A DNA stretch of 64,000 bases. Source: Agroathelia rolfsii (Eukaryota; Basidiomycota; Agaricomycetes; Amylocorticiales; Amylocorticiaceae). A program made the translations under genes and the position numbers. The DNA lies in contig JABRWF010000008.1 of the NCBI GenBank assembly GCA_018343915.1, positions 1,302,001-1,366,000 on the forward strand. Reading direction: 5' to 3'. Positions 36,536-47,168 of this stretch are shown in pieces. The first letter of the stretch is position 1. The number at the start of each line of letters is the position of its first letter. The notes below the pieces were generated by a model, which worked only from the letters and a program-made list of their open reading frames with translations, did not search any database and was not told where the DNA came from.

Positions 36536-38624
36536 ATGCAGCTCCAAGAGCCACGAGAGGACATAAACATAAGGCCCCTGTCACCACCATCTTGTCAGCA
36601 ATCTCTCATGCTTGCACGCCCACCTTTCAGCTTCCACCATTCTCACACGCGTTCTCCAGCCATGACCATGACCGTCAGCGTCACAGCACCGTTCTCAGAT
36701 TTGAAAGATCATCCGTATATTCCATCGAGCCCACTGTCTGCATCCTTGCTGTCCGCAAAGTGGGCATCGGATGAGCACGAGGCTCTACCAAGGAGACTCG
36801 TTGTCGAGAGACCAATATGGCCCCCGAACAACACCACTTCACCTGCCAGAGTGTTACAACCCCCTCCATCTTTGGTTATTCAGCCAATGCAATCGATGAC
36901 GACAGCGACAGAGACGAAAAACAGCCGCTTGAAACTTGTTGTCGATACTGCACTTGCCAACTCTCATGAGGTGTGGCCTGGCGCTCAGGAGAAGCCTGTG
37001 ATTATCAACACGGCCGTGACACCTGTGAAAGACGACTACTCGCCGTCTGATTCTACTGGCTGTGATTTGACATCTTTTCCGTGGCAGCTGTTTCCAGAAC
37101 CACCGCCACTTATGTTTACTATGCAGCAGGCGCGCTCCGAACCGGATCCTTGCCTGCCGACAATACCAGAGGTAGCACTCGAGACGCAGACCTACGAAGA
37201 TTCTCATAGAAAATCTTTGTCGTTACAGAGCGATGAAGATTCAAACTCGTCTACGAGATCATTTTTCCAATATCCTTATCAATCTCAATGTAGGGATAAT
37301 CCTTATACCTACAGCTCTTCCGACGTAGCCACTATCCCTGACATGTACTCGGATGAATCCAGCTCGTGCGCTTGCGAATCTTCCGGTGGAGCCGAGGATG
37401 ACAATGACGATGAAGCAGCGACGGAAAGCATGCGTAGTAGCTTTGATGTTATATCCTACCATGAGGTCCAATCCCGTAAATCCAGTTCTATTGATGAGCC
37501 ACGGACAAAACGATTATCCGCGCTCCTATCTAGTAGACACAAATCCAGACCGAGCCAGGACAGTATCACTGTACCCGACATTCCATTCGACGAACACCAA
37601 CTGCCGACCGAGGAACAGCTCTCACTTGCAGCCTCGCTGCATGTCCTCGACGAAAACGGTACGAAGGTGCGGTTTGGCGACCTTTGGGAGAAACAGCGAA
37701 CAGTGGTCTGCTTCATCCGTCATTTCTGGTTCGTAACCTTTCCATTCCTTGACTTGTTACTCCTTTAGCTAAGAAAAGCGCAATATTTGCCACAGGTGTC
37801 CAATGTGTCAAGATTACATGACCTCCATATCACGCTCCGTCCCGCACCCATCCTCCCTAGCGCGACACAGTCCGCCGATCGGATTCTGCATCGTTTCCAA
37901 TGGCTCGCCGTACATGATCCAATCCTACAAACGCATCTTCCAGACTCCCTTCGCTCTCTACGTCGATCCAACTCTCGCTGTCTACCGTGCTCTGGGCATG
38001 ACGCTCCGCACGCTCGATCCGGGCCCGGAGGCTGACAAGGGCGCGTATGTCAAGCACAGCCCGGTAGGCGGGGTGGCCATGGTACTGGGAAACGCCATGC
38101 GTGCGAGGGTACCGGTCTGGCGTGGCGGCGGAGACATTGCGCAGCTTGGCGGGGAGTTTGTTTTAGGACCCGCGGTGGTAGCGAAAGGGGAGGGGAGGTG
38201 CATATATGCGCATCGCATGACGAACGCGCGCTCGCATCGGCCGATTGTGGAGGTGCTGAGGGCTGCCGGTGTGGATGTGACGCTGCGTGGGGAGGTTGTT
38301 GCGGATGGGCATGACTCCCGTACTGAGCGCGGTAGTTTTCGTGGTCGTAGGATGGGCGAGTCAATGCGCATGCGCGCGAGGATGGAGAGTCTTGGTTGGC
38401 TGCGTGGTCGCAAGATGGGTAGGAGGGAGGGACAGTGGGGTCCTGGTAGCAATGCGGCTGCCAACTCCGAGGTGTCCTCTTCAGACGGTGAAGAGTATGC
38501 GGACACTTGCGCAGAATATGTAGACGCTTGTGGACTCGAAGGATGCTCATTTCCAGAGGTGGCTCTTGATCTCTCAATACCGATAGATTCTCCGCCGGCA
38601 GAGTTGCAGGGGCACGAGGGCTAG
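36536..38624 (+). CDS. AhpC/TSA-like thioredoxin-fold protein, paralogue 2
   Basis: Exons 36536-37728 and 37796-38624, with a 67-bp intron at exactly the same codon (inside the Trp before CPMC), give 673 residues. The start MQLQEPRE is chosen because the bases around it (ATTCCCTGxCACTTATG) match those at the start MLPQEPRR of paralogue 3; longer in-frame starts exist at 36245 and 36395. The N-terminal region (to about 340) shares SFPWQLFPEPPP, FFQYPYQSQ, NPYTYSSSDVATIPD with paralogue 1. The domain has FIRHFW-CPMC (C399, C402), VDPTLAVYRALGM, GGEFVLGP. The tail again has YVDACGLEGCSF but extends about 20 residues. The third codon positions are very G/C-rich in exon 2 compared with paralogue 1. 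Confidence 0.85.
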
Positions 38625-39953
38625 GACATCTCACGATCGTAAACGGCTATTGTACAAAAGCGAAACCGTCTCCTTTCTGTGCTACAAAGGAATGCTTTTC
38701 ATTGAAGTGTCGCCTTGAATTCATTTCTTGCCTCTCATTGATCTTTTTCTCTCTATCTATACCCATTTGTCTTGCGTGCTGTTGCGATTCCCTCCTTGTT
38801 TTATCATTCTTTTTCTCTTTTACCTGTATTCGTTGGCTCACTAGCTTGTTTTTATTGATTTCAGCTAGACTAGACTCTCTTATTGAGCCCATTGTATTTC
38901 ACTGCTACTCAATATTTACTGGTTTACGACTTGCATATTTTTATTCTAATAGTTGGATTTATTATGATTTCTCATTATGTTCAACTTACATGCAAATCCT
39001 TTCTGGATTTCTTTTTCTCTGTTTGTATTGGTTGAGAAATATCGACATATTAACGTTGGTAGCTAGAAGAAAACATCTCGATGGTTCCATTGATCGATAC
39101 CTCAGTGCTGCAGATGTCGTGGCGGAAAAAAATACGATAGCATCATTATCAGTTATGATTTCCCTTATTATGTTAGGGGATACTCATTGGGAGCTCAAGT
39201 TGCTCTGACAGATCAGCATAAGCTGAACTCAAACTATGTTCTCTCAGCCGCCATTGCTACCATTGCTAGCGACTCGGAGCACCGAGCGCTTGGTAGTTCT
39301 TCGTGGTGGTTAGTCAAATCATAACCGTAACCGTTTCGAATTAAGACTGAGTCTTGTGTAATCAGCAGCCCATCATGTACACATTTGAATTCAAAACAGA
39401 AATGTGAGTGGGACATACTACCTGGTGTAAAAAAATCTGTTGGTAAGGTCACAAAGTCAACATAAACGTCAATTTTGTGTGCACTGGCATATCACATTTT
39501 GTGTGATTGGATAAACGTCACGGTGTGATAGACCGGTAACCAGGCCGTCGCGCATTAACCAGGAACCGCTCATGTGCCTGCGCCCATCTCAATGCATCAA
39601 CATTGCATCAACTTCTATTAGGACTACATGGCTATGCTTACCTTGCTTAATAAGCTGTCTCGCACTCTTTCTTTCCCATTAATTTATTCTCAGGCTGCCC
39701 CCCCTCCCAGTTCCAATCGCCGAATTGTTAACAGCAGCATTCAAACCCACATCTTAGTTCCATAATGATGCAACTGTTGCAAAGATTCTCTATTTCCCGC
39801 AAAGATATCTCCGATGGTGATGGATTTGATCGCAATCATGATGCCAGTAAACATATGGAGGTGCGCGCATACGCTCCCATTGATAGGCCGCCCCAATTGC
39901 TGCCGGCACTGACGGCTATAGGACTTCAATGCTTCAGCTTATCTCTAATTTCT

Positions 39954-39965
39954 CATGTACTAGAC
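39954..39965 (+). promoter_or_regulatory. Shared upstream element of paralogue 3
   Basis: Second occurrence of CATGTACTAGAC, about 100 bp before the start codon of paralogue 3 and followed by TATAAAA at 40024-40030. Confidence 0.3.
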
Positions 39966-40023
39966 CCACTTTCCTGGTCTTTTCAATACCTATCTGCTCT
40001 CCTCCAACTTGCATCCACAACCT

Positions 40024-40030
40024 TATAAAA
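40024..40030 (+). promoter_or_regulatory. TATA-like box of paralogue 3
   Basis: TATAAAA lies 36 bp before the ATG at 40066. Transcription starting about 30 bp downstream would exclude the in-frame ATG at 40009, which supports 40066 as the start. Confidence 0.4.
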
Positions 40031-40065
40031 ATACATTCATCAGAATATTAGATTCCCTGCCACTT

Positions 40066-42095
40066 ATGCTACCCCAAGAGCCACGGAGGGGTATGAGCCC
40101 AAGGCCCTTACCACCGTTACCTAGGCCTGGCCATGTTTCATCCAGTCTCCTTCCTCCCATGCATTCTTCACCTTTGGCCACCAACAGCTCTTCATCTTTT
40201 TTAGACCTGCGAAGTTATCCACATATCTCGGCCAGGACTCTCTCTGCATCTCGGCCATCGGCACAATGGGCAGACCCGCATGGGGCTCCAGCAAATATAG
40301 TCGTTGGGAGGTCAATACCACCCCCGAAAAACAGTACTTCATCCTCGAGAGTATCAGCAACCCGTTCATATTCAACGACACAGCCAGCTCTTTCAACGAG
40401 AAACAATGAGCCCGTCGACTATTACAAAGGGTCGTCTGGTAATGGAGACTCGTCTATAATCACAAGTTCGCCTGACCATAATTTGACATCTTTTCCATGG
40501 CGGTTATTCCCAAAGCCACCATCATCCGGCGGATCGTCTATGCAGCAATCCAAGTTATCTTTCAGACCCACGACAGCTCAGGCAATACTCGACCCACCAC
40601 ACGTCGCAAATCTTCCAAGTACGAACCTCTCCTCGCGGAGCACCGCAACTTCTACCATTTCGCGCTCCCCATCGGGATCATTTTTCCAATATCCTCACCC
40701 GCATAGAAACATGGCCCATCCTTATGCTTACAGTTCTTCTGACATCACTACTGTCTCCGACACACACACTGAAGAAACAAGTACTTGTATCATTGGTGCT
40801 GAAGCCGATGGTGGCGTTCAAGCATCCGTAGGAAATTACCACTCTGATCCCCTACCCGATGTGCAATCGATTAACCTAGGCTCTTCCGACGGACCAAGAC
40901 CGAAACGATCCCCTTTCCTTTCTTTGCGCAGATCCAAATACAATCAAGATGGCATTGTTATCCCTAAGATTCCATTCGACGAACATCGAATGCCAACCGA
41001 TTGGCAGCTTTCACTCGCAGCCTCTCTACATGTCCTCGATGAGAACGGAGCGCGGGTGCGGTTTGGCGATCTGTGGGAAAAGCAGCGGACGGTGGTCTGC
41101 TTCATACGCCATTTTTGGTTCGTGCTTGTCCTTTTGCCAGTTTCTATCACCCTTGACCCTATACTCTTTCCTCTAAATAAAATAGGTGCCCAATGTGTCA
41201 AGACTACATCACCTCCATCATGCGCTCGGTCCCGCATCCCTCCACTCTCGCACGTCACAACCCCTCGATTAGGCTGTGCATTATTTCCAACGGCTCGCCA
41301 CACATGATCGCATCCTACAAACGCATGTTTGATCTACCCTTCGATCTCTACGTCGACCCAACCCTGGTCGTCTATCGCGCGCTCGGCATGACAAAACGCA
41401 CACTCAAGCGGGGACCCGAAGCCGAAAAGGGCTCGTATGTGAAGCACGGTCCCGTCGACGGTATGGCCTCCGTCATCGCCCGGTCCGCGCGTGTGCGTGC
41501 GCCTGTTTGGCGTGGCATTGGCGATTTAATGCAACTTGGTGGCGAGTTTGTGCTTGGTCCCGCGACTGCTGAGGGTACGGGTAAAAATAGGGAAAAGGAG
41601 GGGAGAAAGTGCTTTTATGCGCATCGGATGACACATATGAGGTCTCATAGGCCGATTGAGGAGGTTATGAAGGCCGCTGGGCTGGATTTGACGATGCATA
41701 GGGAGGAGAATATCAGGTGCACCATTCATGGGACTGGATATTCCAGCATTGGCCATGACATTGCATCCACTAGTGCAGAGACCGAGACAGAGACCGAGAC
41801 CGAGGGTCGCGAATCTCAACTGCTGCACGCACGGATGGAGTACATGCGCTGGCTGCGTGAACAGAAAGATAAGGATGATTGTCAGTGCGGGCCCATTGCC
41901 TCGAGTAGCAATAGCAGTGCGGCGATGGGAGAGAATTCGTTGATAGGGCCAGATGTTGATGCAGAGGCGTCGTACTGGGACGAAGATGATGGTGATGATG
42001 ATGGATTTTGGGATGAAGATGAAGAGTATATCAAAGCCTATATGGATTATGCGGACGCTTGTGGACTCGAGGGCCGTTCATTCCTGGAAATTTGA
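40066..42095 (+). CDS. AhpC/TSA-like thioredoxin-fold protein, paralogue 3
   Basis: Exons 40066-41117 and 41186-42095, with a 68-bp intron at the conserved position, give 653 residues. The N-terminal part retains SFPWRLFPKPP, FFQYPHPHR, HPYAYSSSDITTVSD. The redox-domain core is FIRHFW-CPMC (C352, C355), IISNGSP, LYVDPTLVVYRALGM, GGEFVLGP, CFYAHRMTHMRSHRPI. After the domain, a run of TETETETEG is encoded by a GAGACC/GAGACA repeat (about 41780-41805), followed by a very acidic stretch (DEDDGDDDGFWDEDEE) and the shared end YADACGLEGRSFLEI, where the paralogues' second Cys is replaced by Arg. Its role is probably the same type of redox function as its neighbours. Confidence 0.85.
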
Positions 42096-42674
42096 TTTTT
42101 TTTCTATGGGTCCACTCAGCCTAGCCCCCACCGTCGGAGTCGCAATAGTCAATAGGACGGCGAGCAGCCGCTTAGTAGGATTAAACTCTCGTCCTTTCTT
42201 CCTTTGTGAAGTCACATGTATTGTTATTTTCTTTCTTGCTTTTCCATTACTACTGGCACCTATCCATCTCTCGCGTACTATTGCAGCTCTCGAACTTATA
42301 ACCTTCCTTGTATTCTCTAGTGGTATAATACCCGCCCATTTAGTTATTTTTGTGCCTCGTATTTCTTTTGAGTTAATTGGACTTCATTTGAATGAGAATT
42401 GTTATTTATTCTATCGCTAGCATGTATTAGTATTCAGAACAATTGATGATTTTTGGTTGCAGATATTGATATCTTAAGGATATGTTTGTACATGCATCCT
42501 CATCGAGATCTCATCGGCCTCATCTCTCATCTCACTTTTCGAAATTCAGAGAAAATAACAAGCACTACAACTGGTAAGGCCTTTTATCATCAAATCTAAT
42601 ACACTGACCAAGCAAGGTTGGCTCCAAATCATAACGACTATCACTAATTACACATATTGGAATTTATTGAGAGA
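42096..42674. other. Intergenic, convergent 3' ends
   Basis: T-rich 3' sequences of paralogue 3 (plus) and the DUF6534 gene (minus). No gene is seen; the 155-codon frame at 41953 is an out-of-frame shadow of paralogue 3 running into its 3' sequence. Confidence 0.5.
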
Positions 42675-44642
42675 TCAATGCCGACCGTCGGCCTCAGAAG
42701 TAACAACACTGGCTGTCTCAGCGTCGCAAGCAGTATGAGCCAGCTCTTTCTGCACCGCGTCACGAGAGTTGAGTCTGTGGTAAAAAGTAGTTAATAGACA
42801 TTTGAAGAAAATCACGAAGGGCTTACATAGAGATGAGGGAGCACGCATATACTGCACAGCTGATTCAGTCACAATTACAATGTCAGATAAAGAAACAACA
42901 GCCTACGTCGTGTCATGACGAAATAGAAAGGGGTATAAGTAAAAATATATTTCTGTAGAAGTAGCTGTAGTTCATAATGTTAATTAGGCACGTTGCATAT
43001 GCTTGAGCGCATACACTTACGAAAATAGCTGTTATGAGGCCAAAAGTTCTAGAATAAAAGAACTTCACCGTCAGCTAGTTTGAAAGTAGATAAAGTAAAA
43101 GATGTTGCAGATGATTACGTAGTAAGAAGCCCTGGCCATTCGCAGTAAGCAGTCTGAGCGCATTCCCATACTAATGTTTCCATGTTTCATACCGGTATTT
43201 AGTGTGTATATGATCAGCTTATTAATTGCTCGATTCGTGCTGAACATTCAGGATGAAATTATAAGACAAGACATGTGCATGCCAGATACAGTTAAACATC
43301 AGTTGAGAGTAGAGCTCACCGAGCGAGTGGTGTCCGGTTCCTTTGGAGATAATAAATAGTGCCTACTGAAATGATCATATCACAGGCGGTTGTGATAAAC
43401 ATTCGTACGGCTCCTATATTCTACGCATGGAAAATAATGGTGGATTACGGTACACACCAAATAGAGAAGTTACTCACGAGGAACAGAGCATTCACTATTG
43501 GCGTATATGGCTGTGATAAAGTTAAACTTGAAAATTCGATATTCATTTATTCTCTGTGACGATAGCATACGACTTCTATCTTCTTACCCCATAATCATGA
43601 TGGCTTTTGACTTGGTTGTCAGAGCCGATATACAATAAATTGAAATTGATGATGCCCATACATATTGTTGAAACTATCATTGAAATGCAAATGAGCATCG
43701 CGTTGACATCTTTCCATTATTAATGACTGTGCACTTACCCAATAAAAGTATTGCCACCCCTGCCTGTAAAACTGTTAGCAGAGATCCGGATAATCACGAT
43801 GACGAAAGAGACTATTATTACGATTATGACTGGAAGGAGGCGATGATGATCATTGACTGCAATGGAAACCTCAATTAGATGATCGGGTTTAATTTCTACG
43901 AGCTTACGATAATAGATACGCATGGCGAAGAAGCTGCAATTAAAAACCCCATTTATCCTGATTGTTCCAAAAAAATCTACATGAAACATACCACTGAGTA
44001 ATAGTACTCGAGAGAACCTGGCCCAGTGTCAATTAAAAAGTATGACATTGCATATGTAACCAAGGAAGCTTACTGAAGCAATAGTTTGAAACTACAGAAA
44101 GAGAATAATCAGGAACAATAACTCGGAAGAAGATCCGTGCTTATACTCGCTAAATAGCTCCTACGGAAATCATCAGTACAAGCCAATGCAGAAGAGAATA
44201 TTTGTACTAGCTTTGGGCGTCCGGCTGGGATATACGCATCTTCGAAGGGCTTGACAGAATAGACATAAAGCATGTGGCCAATCAATACTACATGAAATGT
44301 CTCCAGTGTCCTAAAAATACTTGGGATTAGCGAGGAACGGAGGTTACACTACACAACAAAGGCGATGTACATCAAAATCCCAACCTGTGGTGCGATGTTA
44401 TGTCAATTGGCCACCGATTCGCGTACTTTGAATAGACTCACGAGACATTTGAGAGGAAATGGGTCATTTGTTGAATGCTCAATGTAGTACATGTAGCATT
44501 GCAGACAGGTGATACCGAAGATTCTGGGAATTCAAATGCTTAAACCTGTCTCCTAATCCAAATGGCACTTGATGGAAAAGGCGTACACGGTCGAAATCAC
44601 AACTGCGATTTCCAGTGGTCCTAGGAGCGATTCCACAGACAT
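42675..44642 (-). CDS. DUF6534 multi-pass membrane protein
   Basis: A gene broken into about ten small exons, invisible as a long frame. Exon 1 (44587-44642) MSVESLLGPLEIAVVIS; exon 2 (44442-44523) IFGITCLQCYMYYIEHSTND; exon 3 (44353-44384); then VTLETFHVVLIGHMLYVY near 44270; FFAMRIYY | LNDHHRLLPVII near 43780-43990 with a GTAAGC...TTGCAG intron; DMIISVGTIYYLQRNRTPLAR near 43320-43390; TNRAINKLIIYTLNTG near 43200-43250; FTYTPFYFVM near 42910-42960; VYACSLISI | LNSRDAVQKEL, ending at TGA 42675. The order and motifs (LxTxHxxLIxHxLYxY, DxIIxxxxYYLxxxRTxxxR, LNSRDxxQ) match the agaricomycete DUF6534 family of predicted 7-TM proteins of unknown function. Two central exons were not resolved, so decay there cannot be excluded. 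Confidence 0.7.
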
Positions 44643-44884
44643 GGCGTTCAAGGTAGTCGAGTGTGCAATTCCAGTGCTGAAGTCCCGAGGGTAAAAGTAG
44701 TAAAGCTCATAGAAATAGCTGCTTGAGTGCAAGCCCACGCCACCGCATAGCAGGTTCGCCAAATTATATCAATTTGTCAGATGCCAAATGGACTTAGAGT
44801 GCATCAAGACCAGGCTCGAAGTGACTCCAAACCATTCAAGCAGACATTTCTGGAGTAAATTGTAAAGTTGCTGGGACAGTCGCC

Positions 44885-45200
44885 GGCGTGTCAGCCAAGA
44901 GGCCTTGCGCCTTCTAGGTTCGAAAACCGGCTGGTTACATTTTGACCGTAACAGTGACTAATATGAAGCGGTGAGTGTTGGCATGGTGTGATCTCCCCTT
45001 GGCAGGGCTTCTCGCGGAGAGGGCGTCCTGGGTAGGACGGGCCTAGTGAGGAAAGCCGACCTAGCAACTTTCCGCCCCTGGCCCCTCTACAGATTATTCT
45101 ATAGGCCTACAATATGATTGATAGACATGTTTCCCTTCAGGCCCGACATTACCACTAAAAATAAATGGATTTCTATCTGTCTATCTGTCTGATAAACATG
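44885..45200 (+). repeat. SINE-like retroposon with CTATCTGT tail
   Basis: The left end has A-box-like CAGCCAAGAGG (about 44893) and B-box-like GGTTCGAAAAC (about 44917), as in tRNA-derived SINE heads; the right end has 'ccactaaaaataaatggattt' followed by a CTATCTGT repeat (about 45170-45192). Box spacing is shorter than in a normal tRNA, so promoter activity is doubtful. Confidence 0.45.
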
Positions 45201-45229
45201 TTTACTAATTCTGCATCCTCTGTTGCAAC

Positions 45230-45410
45230 CCGTCGCAGGGCACTCAAGCCTCTAGAATCGCACCAGGAACTACATCACACCCACACTACGCTTACACTTA
45301 CACTTTATGTATATCGCACTCATACACTGTAAAAGTAGCAACATAGGCCTTTCAGGCATGATACTGCCACTATAAATAAATGGATTTATGAATGAATGAA
45401 TGAATGATAG
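45230..45410 (+). repeat. Second SINE-like 3' end with ATGA tail
   Basis: It carries the same 3' signature as its left neighbour ('ataggcct', 'ttcaggc', 'taccact/tgccact', 'ataaataaatggattt') but ends in (ATGA)n at about 45388-45405, then 'tagacatgtt' where the first has 'taaacatgtt'. Its 5' part is not recognisable. Confidence 0.45.
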
Positions 45411-47168
45411 ACATGTTGCTACGCACCGTAGAGCGAGGGGTCCAAACTTGAAAACGTTCATCGCTGTCGTCACAATGCTGTATTCATAGTACTGCTTAGT
45501 ATGCATGCTGCTGTATGTTTCTTCGAAGTATTTAGATTGGTATTGTTGACGTCACACTCCAACCCCGCTTCTGGTTCATTCAGCTTATCACCGTTGTTGC
45601 CCGTCCACGATTATCTTTCTACGTTTAATCAAGTTAATCGGTATACAGGGAAAAAAAAAACAATGCGAAAGGATAAGAGAAAGAACAAATAACAAAGCAG
45701 CAGGTTTATCCAACACGACATGATCAAATAGCAAGAGTGAAGTAAAAGAAAATAAAAGAACACCGAAAGAGAAGCGAGTACATTCAGCAAGCTAGGATAG
45801 GAAAACGAGTGAACCGAAGCAGATGATGATAATATTGATGAGATGATATGAAAGGAAATGAAATGAAAAAAGGAGTGTGTTATCGTATACGTGTGCGTTC
45901 ATTATTAGCGCTTCTCGACAGCGAGTGTGTAAGGTCAGCCAGCCAGTGTGTATGTATGCATACGCGTATGTACGTATGCACATATATAATATATAGCGAG
46001 AAAGAGAGAGCAAAGCAGAGAGAAAAGAGACGTATGAAAAGAGAGTGATGTATTTACCCAAGTCTTGGCGGTCTTGTTATATGATGGTCAGAATCAGGAG
46101 ACGTAATAAGTCGACAATAGCGATGAGTTAGGTGAACAAAGACAAGCGAACGAATGAGAACAAGCACACTCAAAAAAAGAAAGTAATAATAAAAACAGTG
46201 AGAAGGAGAAAAGATAAAGAGCAACATCCTGGTATACATATGAGATTACAACTACCGATATTTGACTCTGTTGCGCGTGCGTGTGCGTGTGTGTATCTTG
46301 GGCATAAATGCGTATGCATATTTATCAGTTTGAGTTTCACTCCTTTCCTTTCCTTCCAAAAATTTCCCAGATGAGGACGAGGATGATGATAAGCAATAAT
46401 AAATCTCGGATGCGTTGCTTGTTGTTGTCTTCCATCCTCTCCCTCCTCCCGGCCCCAGCGATGAGTAAAAATGGCGGTAGTGAGCGAAATTCCTAAAGCA
46501 ACAAGAAAAAGAAAAAAACAAGGGACAAGAAGAAAAGAATAGTAAAAACAGAAAAGACAAAGCGACCGAAGGAGTTCTTTGGGGAAAAAGGCGGTGTACT
46601 GACAGCGCGCCGCCCTATCGGTTCGGTTACATCTTTAGAGGTAAGGAAGAGAAGTTTGAGGTTTGAATGAATCAACGTGGCGGAAGGATGTGGAAGTGGA
46701 GGTGCAACATGGTCCGAGTTCGGTAGTGACGTTTAGATGGATGGATGGATGGATGGATGGGAACCACTAGGGCGGAGGGGGTTAGATATAGATATAGTGA
46801 GAGAAAGAAGGCGAAGAAGGGTTTGTGCTTGTCACAGAGACTTGGTGCGTGGGGGAAGAAGAGGATCCAATTGTGCCGATTGATAAAATTTGATGATGAT
46901 CAAGGGAGGGTGGGATGGATAAGACGATGATGCATGATGATTTTGGTGATCATGAATTAGAGCGACCGCCGGGGAAACTCCGCTTCTGGCCTGCGCCTTT
47001 TTTTCCCTTTGCCCACTTTCGTCACACTCTTTGCTCTTGGCTGCCTCTTCCTTTCCTCTCTCCTCTCTTTCCCTAATCCGCTGACCTTGCCGGCGGCAAC
47101 ACCACTAAGTAAGGAAAAACGAAAACCAGAGGCCAGGCGAGGGCTAGTGCAGTCCCGAATCAGCCGTT

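Larger units (their letters stand above)
38625..40065. other. Spacer between AhpC/TSA-like paralogues 2 and 3
   Basis: T-rich 3' sequence with a 168-codon open frame (38702-39208) that has no domain and is low in complexity; I do not call it. The leader of paralogue 3 starts near 39954. Confidence 0.4.
44643..47168. other. Gene-free, repeat- and microsatellite-rich stretch
   Basis: Apart from the SINE-like elements at about 44885-45410, I see only A- and GA-rich sequence (45640-46560), TG/CA-type microsatellite near 46270-46310, and GGAT repeats at 46739-46760. The right end is probably the 3' region of the LAMMER kinase. Confidence 0.45.

Noticed and set aside
38050..38634. 194-codon and 174-codon minus-strand frames
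   Set aside because: They are opposite exon 2 of AhpC/TSA-like paralogue 2; the high G/C third positions make the antisense open.
38702..39208. 168-codon plus-strand frame between AhpC/TSA-like paralogues 2 and 3
   Set aside because: T-rich 3' sequence gives a hydrophobic low-complexity translation; no paralogue occurs in the equivalent spacer.
33008..42095. AhpC/TSA-like triplet as part of a biosynthetic cluster with the methyltransferase at 59898
   Set aside because: The genes are 17 kb apart with housekeeping genes between, and no synthase, oxidase or transporter genes are present.
44917..44927. GGTTCGAAAAC as part of a tRNA gene
   Set aside because: No cloverleaf or acceptor stem can be formed around it, and the A-box-like block is too close; it fits a SINE head better.
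46739..46760. GGAT repeat and nearby GA-rich sequence as a regulatory array
   Set aside because: It is a short simple-sequence repeat in a low-complexity region with nothing to indicate function.
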